In this document: positions 6,834 to 14,362 of the stretch, in pieces
Layout of the letters: every line of letters starts with the position of its first letter
Position numbering within the stretch: position 1 is the first letter of the stretch
Assembly (NCBI GenBank): GCA_964568805.1
Contig: CAZMRW010000096.1
Coordinates: forward strand, 1 to 15,443
DNA: 15,443 bases
DNA from: CAZMRW01 sp964568805
GTDB taxonomy: Bacteria > Pseudomonadota > Gammaproteobacteria > Methylococcales > Methylomonadaceae
Direction: 5' to 3'
Made by a program: the position numbers and the translations under genes
Notes under the pieces: model-generated
Databases searched by the model: none
What the model was told of the DNA's origin: nothing
What the model saw: only the letters and a program-made list of their open reading frames with translations

Positions 6834-7493
6834 ATGTCACTACGAATTAATGATGAGGCGCCCAATTTTACGGCCGCCACCACTCAAGGCAGCATCAATT
6901 TTCATCAATGGATTGGCGATGGTTGGGCCATTCTATTTTCTCACCCAAAAGATTTCACGCCCGTTTGTACGACCGAATTGGGGTATATGGCAAAACTGGA
7001 GCCGGAATTTGCAAAAAGGAACTGTAAAATTATCGGATTAAGTGTTGATCCGGTGGAAAACCATACACTGTGGGCCAAAGATATCGAAGAAACCCAGGGT
7101 GCAAAGGTTAATTATCCGATGATCGGCGATAGTGATCTGGCTGTGGCAAAGCTTTATAACATGTTGCCTGCCGATGAATCGGGGACATCGGAAGGCCGTA
7201 CCGCTGCAACGAATGCGACCGTGCGTTCGGTTTTTATTATTGGACCCGACAAAAAAATCAAGCTGATGCTGACTTATCCGATGACCACGGGTCGAAATTT
7301 TGACGAAATATTGCGCGTGCTGGATTCCATGCAATTAACCGCCAAACATAAAGTCGCCACACCGGTTAACTGGAAAAAGGGCGACGATGTCATCATTGTG
7401 CCAGCGGTATCCGATGAGGATGCGAAAACAATGTTCCCGGCAGGCTGGAAGACTGTCAAGCCTTATCTGCGCACAACCAAACAACCTGAATGA
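6834..7493 (+). CDS. 1-Cys peroxiredoxin, Prx6-type
   Basis: The enzyme reduces hydrogen peroxide and organic peroxides through a peroxidatic cysteine. The active-site motif PxxxTxxC is seen as P38, T42 and C45 in HPKDFTPVCTTELG. The other cysteine, C64, is not placed like the resolving cysteine of typical 2-Cys enzymes. The C-terminal half carries the extended Prx6-type domain with TYPMTTGRNFDEILRVLDS and the final FPAGWKTVKPYLR segment. Length is 219 residues, as usual for the subfamily (about 220). I start at ATG 6834, which has AGAGGG seven bases upstream and begins exactly at the family N-terminus; a TTG at 6792 lacks such support. It is monocistronic and convergent with gltD. Reductant partner unknown. 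Confidence 0.93.
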   Translation: MSLRINDEAPNFTAATTQGSINFHQWIGDGWAILFSHPKDFTPVCTTELGYMAKLEPEFAKRNCKIIGLSVDPVENHTLWAKDIEETQGAKVNYPMIGDSDLAVAKLYNMLPADESGTSEGRTAATNATVRSVFIIGPDKKIKLMLTYPMTTGRNFDEILRVLDSMQLTAKHKVATPVNWKKGDDVIIVPAVSDEDAKTMFPAGWKTVKPYLRTTKQPE

Positions 7494-7594
7494 TTGTTGG
7501 TGCATAACGCGAAATAGGCAATAAATGGGGGTAAGGGGCGAGAACCGGGATAATGTCTCTGCAATATCTTTCCAGTTCAACACCCGCCGGTTTG

Positions 7595-7623
7595 GGGAAT
7601 CGCTGAGTCACTCAGCGATTCCC
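7595..7623. repeat. Perfect 29-nt palindrome between convergent genes
   Basis: Arms 7595-7608 and 7610-7623 are exact reverse complements around a single central C at 7609 (core CTGAGTCACTCAG). As RNA this would form a hairpin of about 13 bp in either direction. It sits 102 nt after the peroxiredoxin stop and 80 nt after the gltD stop, an ideal place for a bidirectional terminator, yet neither side has a U-run directly after the stem. It may be a rho-assisted terminator or 3'-end stabiliser, a dispersed palindromic repeat, or a protein site. Confidence 0.6.
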
Positions 7624-7643
7624 GCAGTGTATCAATATTTCCG

Positions 7644-7668
7644 AAAAAATAGTTTCTGCGCCGGCAGA
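7644..7668 (-). terminator. Possible intrinsic terminator of gltBD
   Basis: On the minus strand TCTGC (7668-7664) and GCAGA (7659-7655) form a 5-bp stem around a 4-nt loop, followed after five bases by UUUUUU (7649-7644). It lies 35 nt past the gltD stop. The stem is short, so termination may also rely on the palindrome just beyond. Confidence 0.4.
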
Positions 7669-7702
7669 GCGCATCGATGGAACCAATGAATTGGGTTTAA
7701 GT

Positions 7703-9145
7703 CTACCTCGGCAGTTCCGAGGCGCCCATCAGAAATTCATCAACCGCACGGGCGGCTTGCCGGCCTTCTCGTATCGCCCAGACGACCAGGGATTGCCCGC
7801 GCCGTCCGTCGCCGGCTGCAAAAACCTTATCGACAGAGGTACGGTATTGCCTGTCGTCGGCTTTAATCTGGCCGCGTCCGTCTCGCTCGACTCCCAGTTC
7901 CTGAAGCAAACCTTCGTGGACGGGGTGAACAAATCCCATAGCTAGCAGCACAAGATCCGCTTCCAGGGTAAAGGTACTGCTGGGGTCTTCGCTCATTTTC
8001 CATTGTCCACCTTCCTGTTTCCACTCCACCTTCACCGCATTAAGATGAGTGACTACGCCGTCTTTTCCGGTAACGCTTTGGGTGTTGACACTCCATTGGC
8101 GTTGACAGCCTTCTTCCTGAGAAGAAGATGTGCGTAATTTATTGGGCCAGTTAGGCCATGTAAGCAGTTTGTTTTCTTTTTCAGGCGGTTTCGGAAGAAT
8201 TTCAAGCTGCGTTACGGATAAGGCTCCCTGACGAATCGACGTGCCAATGCAATCGGAACCGGTATCGCCGCCACCGATAACGATCACACGCTTACCTTTT
8301 GCGCTAATGGCGCTGTCCTCCGGAATCGAGTCTCCGGCATTGCGTTTATTTTGCTGGCGCAAAAAATCCATTGCAAAATAGACGCCCTGATAATCATTTC
8401 GACCGGCAACTTCCAAATCTCGTGGTTTTTCCGATCCAACAGTCAACACCACGGCATCGTAATCGTCGAGTATTTTTTGGGCGGGAATCTCTTTTCCGAT
8501 ATGGCTATTCGGCCTGAACCTGACGCCTTCCGCCTGCATTTGCGCGATTCGGCGGTCGATTAACTGTTTTTCCATTTTGAAATCGGGAATGCCATAACGC
8601 AATAAACCACCGATGCGGTCGTTTTTTTCATACAGGACGACTTCATGACCGGCGCGTGCGAGCTGCTGGGCGCATGCCATACCGGCAGGCCCTGAACCAA
8701 TTACCGCAACTCGCTTGCCGGACCGTTTTGCGGGAATCTGGGGTTTCACCCATCCCATTTCCCAGCCTTTATCGACGATTGCGCATTCAATCGACTTGAT
8801 GGTGACAGGTTGATCGGTTAGATTCAGCGTACAAGCGGCTTCGCATGGCGCAGGACAAATACGGCCGGTAAATTCGGGAAAGTTATTGGTGCTATGCAAA
8901 ATATCCAGCGCTTGCTGCCAATCTCCCCGGTGAACCAGTTCATTCCAATCCGGGATAATATTATTGATAGGGCAGCCTTGGTGACAAAAAGGAATGCCGC
9001 AATCCATACATCTGGCTCCTTGCAACGACATCTCAGCATCACTGGGAGTCAGCGTAAATTCTCGGAAATTTTGGATACGCTCGACCGGCGATATATAACG
9101 CCGATCAGTGCGGGGAATTTCCATAAACCCGGTTGGTTTACCCAT
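7703..9145 (-). CDS. gltD: Glutamate synthase (NADPH) small subunit GltD
   Basis: GltD takes electrons from NADPH and passes them through FAD and Fe-S clusters to GltB, which forms glutamate from glutamine and 2-oxoglutarate. The 480 residues (472 in E. coli) show an N-terminal cysteine-rich domain with C46-x2-C49-x4-C54-x3-C58 and C97-x3-C101-x3-C105. The FAD-binding GSGPAG follows at 150-155, then IGGLLRYGIP, the NAD(P)H-binding GGGDTG at 291-296, and a second FAD contact AAGDGRRGQSLVVWAI near the C-terminus. ATG at 9145 has GAAGG seven bases upstream. It follows gltB by 126 nt, a wider gap than usual for a two-subunit operon, with a folded element in between. Confidence 0.95.
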   Translation of the reverse strand: MGKPTGFMEIPRTDRRYISPVERIQNFREFTLTPSDAEMSLQGARCMDCGIPFCHQGCPINNIIPDWNELVHRGDWQQALDILHSTNNFPEFTGRICPAPCEAACTLNLTDQPVTIKSIECAIVDKGWEMGWVKPQIPAKRSGKRVAVIGSGPAGMACAQQLARAGHEVVLYEKNDRIGGLLRYGIPDFKMEKQLIDRRIAQMQAEGVRFRPNSHIGKEIPAQKILDDYDAVVLTVGSEKPRDLEVAGRNDYQGVYFAMDFLRQQNKRNAGDSIPEDSAISAKGKRVIVIGGGDTGSDCIGTSIRQGALSVTQLEILPKPPEKENKLLTWPNWPNKLRTSSSQEEGCQRQWSVNTQSVTGKDGVVTHLNAVKVEWKQEGGQWKMSEDPSSTFTLEADLVLLAMGFVHPVHEGLLQELGVERDGRGQIKADDRQYRTSVDKVFAAGDGRRGQSLVVWAIREGRQAARAVDEFLMGASELPR

Positions 9146-9172
9146 TTTAATACCTTCTATTATGTTTGCACA

Positions 9173-9243
9173 TCATTGCCGTTCCATCCCTGTTGCTCCG
9201 GCTTCACCCGAAGGGGAAGAAGCGGCCAAGAAGACGGCAATGA
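9173..9243 (-). other. Long imperfect hairpin in the gltB-gltD intercistronic gap
   Basis: The perfect 10-bp closing stem pairs TCATTGCCGT (9173-9182) with ACGGCAATGA (9234-9243). Further in, TTG/CAA (9193-9195 with 9227-9229), CC/GG (9198-9199 with 9224-9225) and GCTTC/GAAGC (9201-9205 with 9219-9223) continue the stem with bulges. The tip, read on the transcribed minus strand, is C-UUCG-G, a very stable tetraloop. Such a structure may protect the gltB 3' end or set the gltB:gltD ratio. No U-run follows it, so it does not look like a terminator. Confidence 0.5.
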
Positions 9244-9271
9244 CGGGTGTTAAGTCTATTTAAATAATTCG

Positions 9272-12200
9272 TCAGGCTGTTGCCGATGCTTGTAAAGCCT
9301 GGATTTGTTTGAGCGCTTCACGGTAATCGACCGGCATGACTTTGACGAAACGCGGTAAATACTCGTTCCAGTTATCCAAAATATGTTGCGCTCTTGGGCT
9401 GCCGGTATAATGCTTATGATTTTGTATGAAATGTTTTAACCGCTGCGCATCAAAACGAGTCATGTCGGACATGATATTGACACGTCCGTGCGTTTCCATG
9501 TCTCCGCCCTGGTGCGCCACATCTTCTAATGTTTCATCCTCTGTGGGAATCGGCTCCAGTTCAACCATGGCCAGGTTGCAACGGATATTAAAACTGCCGT
9601 CTTCATCGAGGACATAAGCCACGCCACCTGACATGCCGGCGGCAAAATTGCGGCCGGTTTGCCCAAGCACGATAACGACGCCGCCTGTCATATATTCGCA
9701 GCCGTGGTCGCCCACGCCCTCGACAACGGCGATAGCGCCTGAATTACGAACGGCAAAACGTTCGCCGGCAATTCCGTTGAAATAACATTCGCCGCTGATG
9801 GCGCCGTACAGGACGGTGTTGCCGACAATGATATTTTCCGAGGCGTCTATGGCGCATTCTCTAGGCGGAAATATGGCGATACGTCCACCGCTCATGCCTT
9901 TACCAACATAATCATTGCCGTCGCCTTCCAGCTGGATGCTGATGCCTTGCGCCAAAAATGCGCCGAAACTTTGTCCCGCGGTGCCTTTAACGGAAATCGC
10001 AATCGTATCTTCTGGCAAACCTTTATGTCCATACCGTTTTGCGACTTCGCCGGATAACATCGCCCCAAAGGTACGGTTGATATTTCGGATAGTCGTGTTA
10101 ATCATCACCGGCTCGGCATTTTTCAGTGCGGGCTGGGCCTTGGCGATCAACACATGGTCCAATGCTTTTTCCAGGCCGTGCTCTTGCAGTTCAGATTGAT
10201 AAACGGCGGTTGAGCTGTCAACTTCGGGTTTATAAAAAATCCGGCTAAAGTCAAGCCCCTCGGTTTTCCAATGATTGATTGCGCGTTGCATGTCCAGTTT
10301 GTCCGAGCGTCCGATCATATCGTTAATTCGGCGGAAACCGAGTTTGGCCATCCAACGGCGTACATCCTCGGCGACCAGGAAAAAGTAATTGACGACATGT
10401 TCAGGTTGTCCGGTAAATCGCTTCCGGAGTTCCGGGTCTTGTGTTGCTACGCCGACCGGGCAGGTATTCAAATGGCATTTGCGCATCATCAGACAGCCGG
10501 AAACGATTAAAGGAGCCGTGGCGAAGCCGAATTCATCGGCTCCCAGCAAGGCGCCGATAACAACGTCACGGCCGGTGCGCAAGCCGCCGTCGACCTGGAC
10601 GGCGATACGTCCGCGCAGTTTATTGATAATCAGCGTTTGATGCGTTTCCGCGAGTCCGATTTCCCAGGGCAAGCCGGCATGCTTGATGGAAGTCATCGGG
10701 CTTGCGCCGGTGCCGCCGTCATATCCGGCAATGGTGACGTGATCGGCATGGGCTTTGGATACGCCTGCCGCAACCGTACCGACGCCTACCTCGGACACCA
10801 GCTTGACGCTGATTCGGGCATTGGGATTCACGTTTTTTAGATCGTGGATCAACTGCGCCAAATCCTCAATCGAATAAATATCGTGGTGCGGCGGCGGTGA
10901 AATCAAGCCTACACCTTCGGTCGAATGACGCACCTTGGCGATAATCGCATCGACTTTATGTCCGGGCAACTGCCCGCCTTCACCGGGTTTTGCGCCCTGG
11001 CTGATCTTGATTTGAATATCATCGGCATTGACCAGATATTCCGTCGTGACGCCGAAACGTCCCGATGCGACCTGCTTGATTGCCGAGCGCATGGAATCGC
11101 CGTTAGGCAACGGCATGAAACGTTCGGCAAGCTCTCCGCCTTCGCCGGTGTTCGATTTGCCGCCGATGCGGTTCATCGCAATCGCCAGGGTGGTATGCGC
11201 TTCGTAGGAAATTGAACCGAACGACATCGCTCCGGTGGCGAAACGTTTGACAATTTCCGATGCGGGCTCGACTTCGTCCAGCGGAACGGGAACCGCATCT
11301 TCCTTGAAGGTCATGAGTCCGCGCAATGTCAGCAGGGTTTCGTTTTGCTCGTCGATTAAACGGCAGAAATCATCATACATTTCACGGCTGTTGCTGCGCG
11401 TGGCATGTTGCAATTTGCTGATGGTCGCCGGCGTCCAGATATGCGCTTCGCCGCGTACACGAAATGCGTATTCGCCGCCGACATCCAGAGCATTGCGGTA
11501 TAAAGGCGCGTTGCCGAATGCAAGACGGTGACGGCGCAGGGTTTCTTCGCTTATTTCCGGCAAGCCAACGCCTTCGGTGGTGCTGGTGGTACCGGTAAAA
11601 TAGCGATCCAAAAAGGGTTCCGACAGACCGATGGCATTAAAAATCTGGGCGCCGCAATAGGATTGATAAGTCGATATGCCCATTTTGGACATGACCTTGA
11701 GCAGGCCTTTGGCGGTCGCCTTTGCATAACGCTTGTGCGCTTCATACTCGGTAATGCCCGGCAAGCGTTTGCTCATCGCGGAGAGCGTATCGAAGGCCAG
11801 ATAAGGATTAATCGCTTCGGCACCGTAAGCCGCTAACAGCGCGAAATGGTGCACTTCTCGGGCTTCTCCGGTTTCGATGACCAGGCCGACCTTGGTGCGC
11901 AAGCCTTCGCGAGTCAGGAAATGATGTACGGCGGATGTCGCCAGTAAAGCGGGGATGGCAACATGAGCCGCATCCACGTCGCGGTCGGAGAGCGCGAGAA
12001 TATTATTGCCATCCTCGACCGCCTGTTTGGCTGCGATGCAAAGCTTATCAAGTGCGCTTTCCATGCCGCTCGCGCCAAGATCGGAGGAATAGCAAAGCGA
12101 CAGGGTTTTGGTTTTAAACAGCCCGCCGGTGCGGGTTTCTATGCGGCGAATTTTTTCCAGATCCTGATTGGTCAAAATGGGTTGTTCCACTTCGAGCCGC

Positions 12201-13891
12201 ATATGCGTTCCCCCCTCATCGAGACCCAACAGGTTGGGGCGGGGGCCGATGAATGACACCAAAGACATGACCAGTTCTTCACGAATAGGGTCTATGGCCG
12301 GGTTGGTAACTTGGGCAAAACCTTGCTTAAAATAATCGTACAACAAGCGCGAACGCTGCGACAGCACCGCGAGTGCCGCATCGATACCCATTGAACTGAC
12401 CGCTTCCTGGCCGGTTTGCGCCATCGGTTTCAGGATAAATTCAAGGTCTTCCTGGGTATAGCCGAATGCCTGCTGCCTGTCCAGAAGCGTCTGCTCGTCA
12501 GGCGCCATGGCGGCAATTTCGGGCGGCAGTTTGGCCAGTAAAATTTGTGTCTTGTCCAGCCATTCGGCATAAGGGTGGCGGTTTGCCAGTTCTGCTTTCA
12601 AGTCGCAATCATCGATGATACGTCCCTGAACGGTGTCGATCAGCAGCATTTTGCCCGGCTGCAAACGCCATTTTTTGATGATCTTGTGCTGCGGAATTTC
12701 GAGCACGCCCATCTCAGAGGCCATGATCACGTAGTCATCATCTGTTACCAGATAGCGGGCAGGGCGCAGGCCATTACGGTCGAGGGTTGCGCCGATCTGG
12801 CGGCCGTCGGTAAATGCTACCGCGGCAGGACCGTCCCACGGTTCCATAAGGGCTGCATTGTACTCGTAGAATGACTTCAGTTTTTCATTCATCAAGACAT
12901 TGCCGGCCCATGCTTCCGGAATGAGCAGCATCATGGCGTGAGCAAGCGAATAGCCTCCGGCCACTAACAGTTCGAGGGCGTTATCAAAACAAGCCGAATC
13001 CGATTGGCCTTCGGCAATGAGCGGCCACAGTTTATGGACATCATCGCCCAGGATTTTTGATGCTATCGAATGACGGCGTGCGGCCATGCCGTTAACATTA
13101 CCGCGCACGGTATTGATTTCGCCATTATGGGCGATCATGCGGAAAGGATGCGCCAAATCCCAGGTAGGGAAGGTGTTCGTGGAAAATCGCTGATGCACCA
13201 GCGCCAGGGCGCTGACCATACGCTCATCGTTCAGATCGGGATAGAACGTCCCGACCTGGTCCGCCAGCAACATGCCTTTGTAAACAAGAGTCCGGGATGA
13301 TAATGACGGAATATAAAAAAAGTGGCCATTTTCCAGCTGCAAATCGCGGACGGCGTTCTCAACCTGTTTACGGATGACAAACAGTTTGCGCTCAAACGCA
13401 TCCTGATCGGCGCAATCGGCGCCACGCCCGATAAAAATTTGCCTGATAAACGGCTCAACCGGTTTGACCGACTCGCCCAGTTCGTGATTATCGACCGGCA
13501 CATCGCGCCATCCCAATAGCACCGCTTTTTCCTGTGCGATAATATCGGTTAATACTTTCTCACAGCTGGCGCGGTTCGCCGCATCGCGCGGCAGGAACAG
13601 CATGCCTGCCGCATAATCTCCCGCTGCGGGGAGTGATATTCCTAATTTAACACATTCTGCACGCAGGAAAGCATCCGGCATCTGAATCAATATACCTGCA
13701 CCGTCGCCCGCACAAGGATCAGCGCCGACCGCGCCACGATGTGTTAGGTTTCTGAGCAACTCTAACCCCTGACGAACAATCCCGTGACTTTTTTGTCCCT
13801 TTATGTGAACGATGAAACCGACTCCGCATGCATCGTGTTCATTGCGAGGATCATATAAACCCTGTCTGGTCGGTAGTATGCTTTGACTCAT
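9272..13891 (-). CDS. gltB: Glutamate synthase (NADPH) large subunit GltB
   Basis: GltB hydrolyses glutamine and transfers the ammonia to 2-oxoglutarate, completing GS-GOGAT ammonia assimilation. From the chosen start it has 1539 residues (about 1,490-1,520 is common). An N-terminal class II amidotransferase domain begins at Cys22 in HDACGVGF, exposed after removal of a 21-residue propeptide. It is followed by the central domain, an FMN-binding synthase domain at about 860-1230, the 3Fe-4S cysteines C1133, C1139 and C1144 in SGCLMMRKCHLNTCPVGVA, and the C-terminal GXGXG beta-helix domain at about 1280-1480. ATG at 13891 is preferred over an upstream in-frame TTG at 13903 because GGAGG lies 5 nt before it; that TTG is itself part of the ribosome binding site. 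It is the first gene of gltBD. Confidence 0.97.
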   Translation of the reverse strand: MSQSILPTRQGLYDPRNEHDACGVGFIVHIKGQKSHGIVRQGLELLRNLTHRGAVGADPCAGDGAGILIQMPDAFLRAECVKLGISLPAAGDYAAGMLFLPRDAANRASCEKVLTDIIAQEKAVLLGWRDVPVDNHELGESVKPVEPFIRQIFIGRGADCADQDAFERKLFVIRKQVENAVRDLQLENGHFFYIPSLSSRTLVYKGMLLADQVGTFYPDLNDERMVSALALVHQRFSTNTFPTWDLAHPFRMIAHNGEINTVRGNVNGMAARRHSIASKILGDDVHKLWPLIAEGQSDSACFDNALELLVAGGYSLAHAMMLLIPEAWAGNVLMNEKLKSFYEYNAALMEPWDGPAAVAFTDGRQIGATLDRNGLRPARYLVTDDDYVIMASEMGVLEIPQHKIIKKWRLQPGKMLLIDTVQGRIIDDCDLKAELANRHPYAEWLDKTQILLAKLPPEIAAMAPDEQTLLDRQQAFGYTQEDLEFILKPMAQTGQEAVSSMGIDAALAVLSQRSRLLYDYFKQGFAQVTNPAIDPIREELVMSLVSFIGPRPNLLGLDEGGTHMRLEVEQPILTNQDLEKIRRIETRTGGLFKTKTLSLCYSSDLGASGMESALDKLCIAAKQAVEDGNNILALSDRDVDAAHVAIPALLATSAVHHFLTREGLRTKVGLVIETGEAREVHHFALLAAYGAEAINPYLAFDTLSAMSKRLPGITEYEAHKRYAKATAKGLLKVMSKMGISTYQSYCGAQIFNAIGLSEPFLDRYFTGTTSTTEGVGLPEISEETLRRHRLAFGNAPLYRNALDVGGEYAFRVRGEAHIWTPATISKLQHATRSNSREMYDDFCRLIDEQNETLLTLRGLMTFKEDAVPVPLDEVEPASEIVKRFATGAMSFGSISYEAHTTLAIAMNRIGGKSNTGEGGELAERFMPLPNGDSMRSAIKQVASGRFGVTTEYLVNADDIQIKISQGAKPGEGGQLPGHKVDAIIAKVRHSTEGVGLISPPPHHDIYSIEDLAQLIHDLKNVNPNARISVKLVSEVGVGTVAAGVSKAHADHVTIAGYDGGTGASPMTSIKHAGLPWEIGLAETHQTLIINKLRGRIAVQVDGGLRTGRDVVIGALLGADEFGFATAPLIVSGCLMMRKCHLNTCPVGVATQDPELRKRFTGQPEHVVNYFFLVAEDVRRWMAKLGFRRINDMIGRSDKLDMQRAINHWKTEGLDFSRIFYKPEVDSSTAVYQSELQEHGLEKALDHVLIAKAQPALKNAEPVMINTTIRNINRTFGAMLSGEVAKRYGHKGLPEDTIAISVKGTAGQSFGAFLAQGISIQLEGDGNDYVGKGMSGGRIAIFPPRECAIDASENIIVGNTVLYGAISGECYFNGIAGERFAVRNSGAIAVVEGVGDHGCEYMTGGVVIVLGQTGRNFAAGMSGGVAYVLDEDGSFNIRCNLAMVELEPIPTEDETLEDVAHQGGDMETHGRVNIMSDMTRFDAQRLKHFIQNHKHYTGSPRAQHILDNWNEYLPRFVKVMPVDYREALKQIQALQASATA

Positions 13892-13933
13892 TGTTGCCTC
13901 CAAAAATGTACATGTTAAGGGTTATTATCCTTT

Positions 13934-13982
13934 CCCTTACAAACCAATGCCCCGAATTCATTCGGACCCTTTATGGTAAGGG
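13934..13982 (-). promoter_or_regulatory. Structured 5' leader of gltBD mRNA
   Basis: Within the leader of about 110 nt, CCCTTAC (13934-13940) pairs exactly with GTAAGGG (13976-13982). Inside it CCGAA (13952-13956) pairs with TTCGG (13961-13965) around a 4-nt loop. The fold ends about 35 nt before the gltB ribosome binding site and could host translational or transcript-stability control. I do not recognise it as a known riboswitch. Confidence 0.35.
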
Positions 13983-14006
13983 GTTCAAGTGGGGCAAAAC
14001 TGCTAA

Positions 14007-14035
14007 ATTATACGTATGGCGGGGTATCTTGTCAC
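14007..14035 (-). promoter_or_regulatory. sigma70-type promoter of gltBD
   Basis: On the minus strand GTGACA (14035-14030) and a perfect TATAAT (14012-14007) are separated by exactly 17 nt, 5 of 6 and 6 of 6 matches to consensus. Predicted initiation near 14000 gives a leader of about 110 nt to the gltB ATG. Confidence 0.7.
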
Positions 14036-14205
14036 GCTGTCTTTTTTAAGCGGGCAAGGCAATGGCTTTGAAAAGAGATTCAAAATAGAAATAACATAAT
14101 GAATCTGTTCTATCCTTATGATTAATCATGGCAGCCAGGTCAATGCACCGTTATTGCCATCTTTTTTCGGCCATTACGATACTCCGCAATAGAATAATTT
14201 GAATG

Positions 14206-14340
14206 TTAGTTGAACCATTTTACTGGTCTTTTAACTGTATATCTCTTGGACAGTTTATCAAGATCAGCCTTATAAATGCCAGCCTTAATCAATTTAGCGT
14301 TGCTGTCAAGCATTTTGAGATTTACTGGCAACGATATCAT
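14206..14340 (-). CDS. Candidate small protein, 44 codons
   Basis: An ATG-to-TAA frame of 44 codons runs leftward, immediately preceded by an in-frame TAG. The product begins MISLPVNLKMLDSNAKLIKA and ends RPVKWFN. It is Lys-rich and basic, with alternating hydrophobic and charged residues suggesting one or two amphipathic helices; no signal peptide, cysteine or membrane segment is seen, and I recognise no family. No good Shine-Dalgarno precedes the ATG (only a weak A/G-rich stretch), and any promoter would have to lie inside the start of the divergent acylase gene. A frame of this length can arise by chance, or it may be the remnant of a longer decayed gene; its local base composition is more AT-rich than the neighbouring genes. 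Confidence 0.3.
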   Translation of the reverse strand: MISLPVNLKMLDSNAKLIKAGIYKADLDKLSKRYTVKRPVKWFN

Positions 14341-14350
14341 CTATTTTCTA

Positions 14351-14356
14351 TATAAT
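14351..14356 (+). promoter_or_regulatory. -10 box placed for near-leaderless transcription of the acylase gene
   Basis: A perfect TATAAT ends 6 nt before the ATG at 14363, so initiation at the usual distance would fall on or beside the start codon. The -35 region at 14328-14333 is poor, and no Shine-Dalgarno is present before the ATG. The alternative is an unseen upstream promoter. Confidence 0.4.
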
Positions 14357-14362
14357 TCATAA

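Larger units (their letters stand above)
13892..14362. other. 471-bp divergent intergenic region between gltB and the acylase gene
   Basis: It holds the gltB leader and promoter on the gltB side and a candidate small minus-strand gene plus the acylase -10 box on the other side, all listed separately. The middle (14041-14205) is AT-rich and shows a 12-bp perfect palindrome ATGATTAATCAT at 14118-14129 and a 6-bp inverted repeat (agattc 14076-14081 with gaatct 14101-14106). These could be operators, but I recognise no known regulator site and no sigma54 element for nitrogen control. Confidence 0.5.

Noticed and set aside
9272..13891. Numerous plus-strand frames of 60-109 codons opposite gltB
   Set aside because: They are antisense shadows of a highly conserved enzyme, without ribosome binding sites or recognisable products.
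13828..14049. 73-codon plus-strand frame overlapping the gltB start and leader
   Set aside because: It lies antisense to the gltB N-terminus, ribosome binding site and promoter, and its product resembles nothing coherent; it is a shadow frame.
14046..14129. 27-codon minus-strand frame (starts MINHKDRTDS)
   Set aside because: Too short, starts inside a palindrome, and lacks a ribosome binding site; chance is the simplest explanation.
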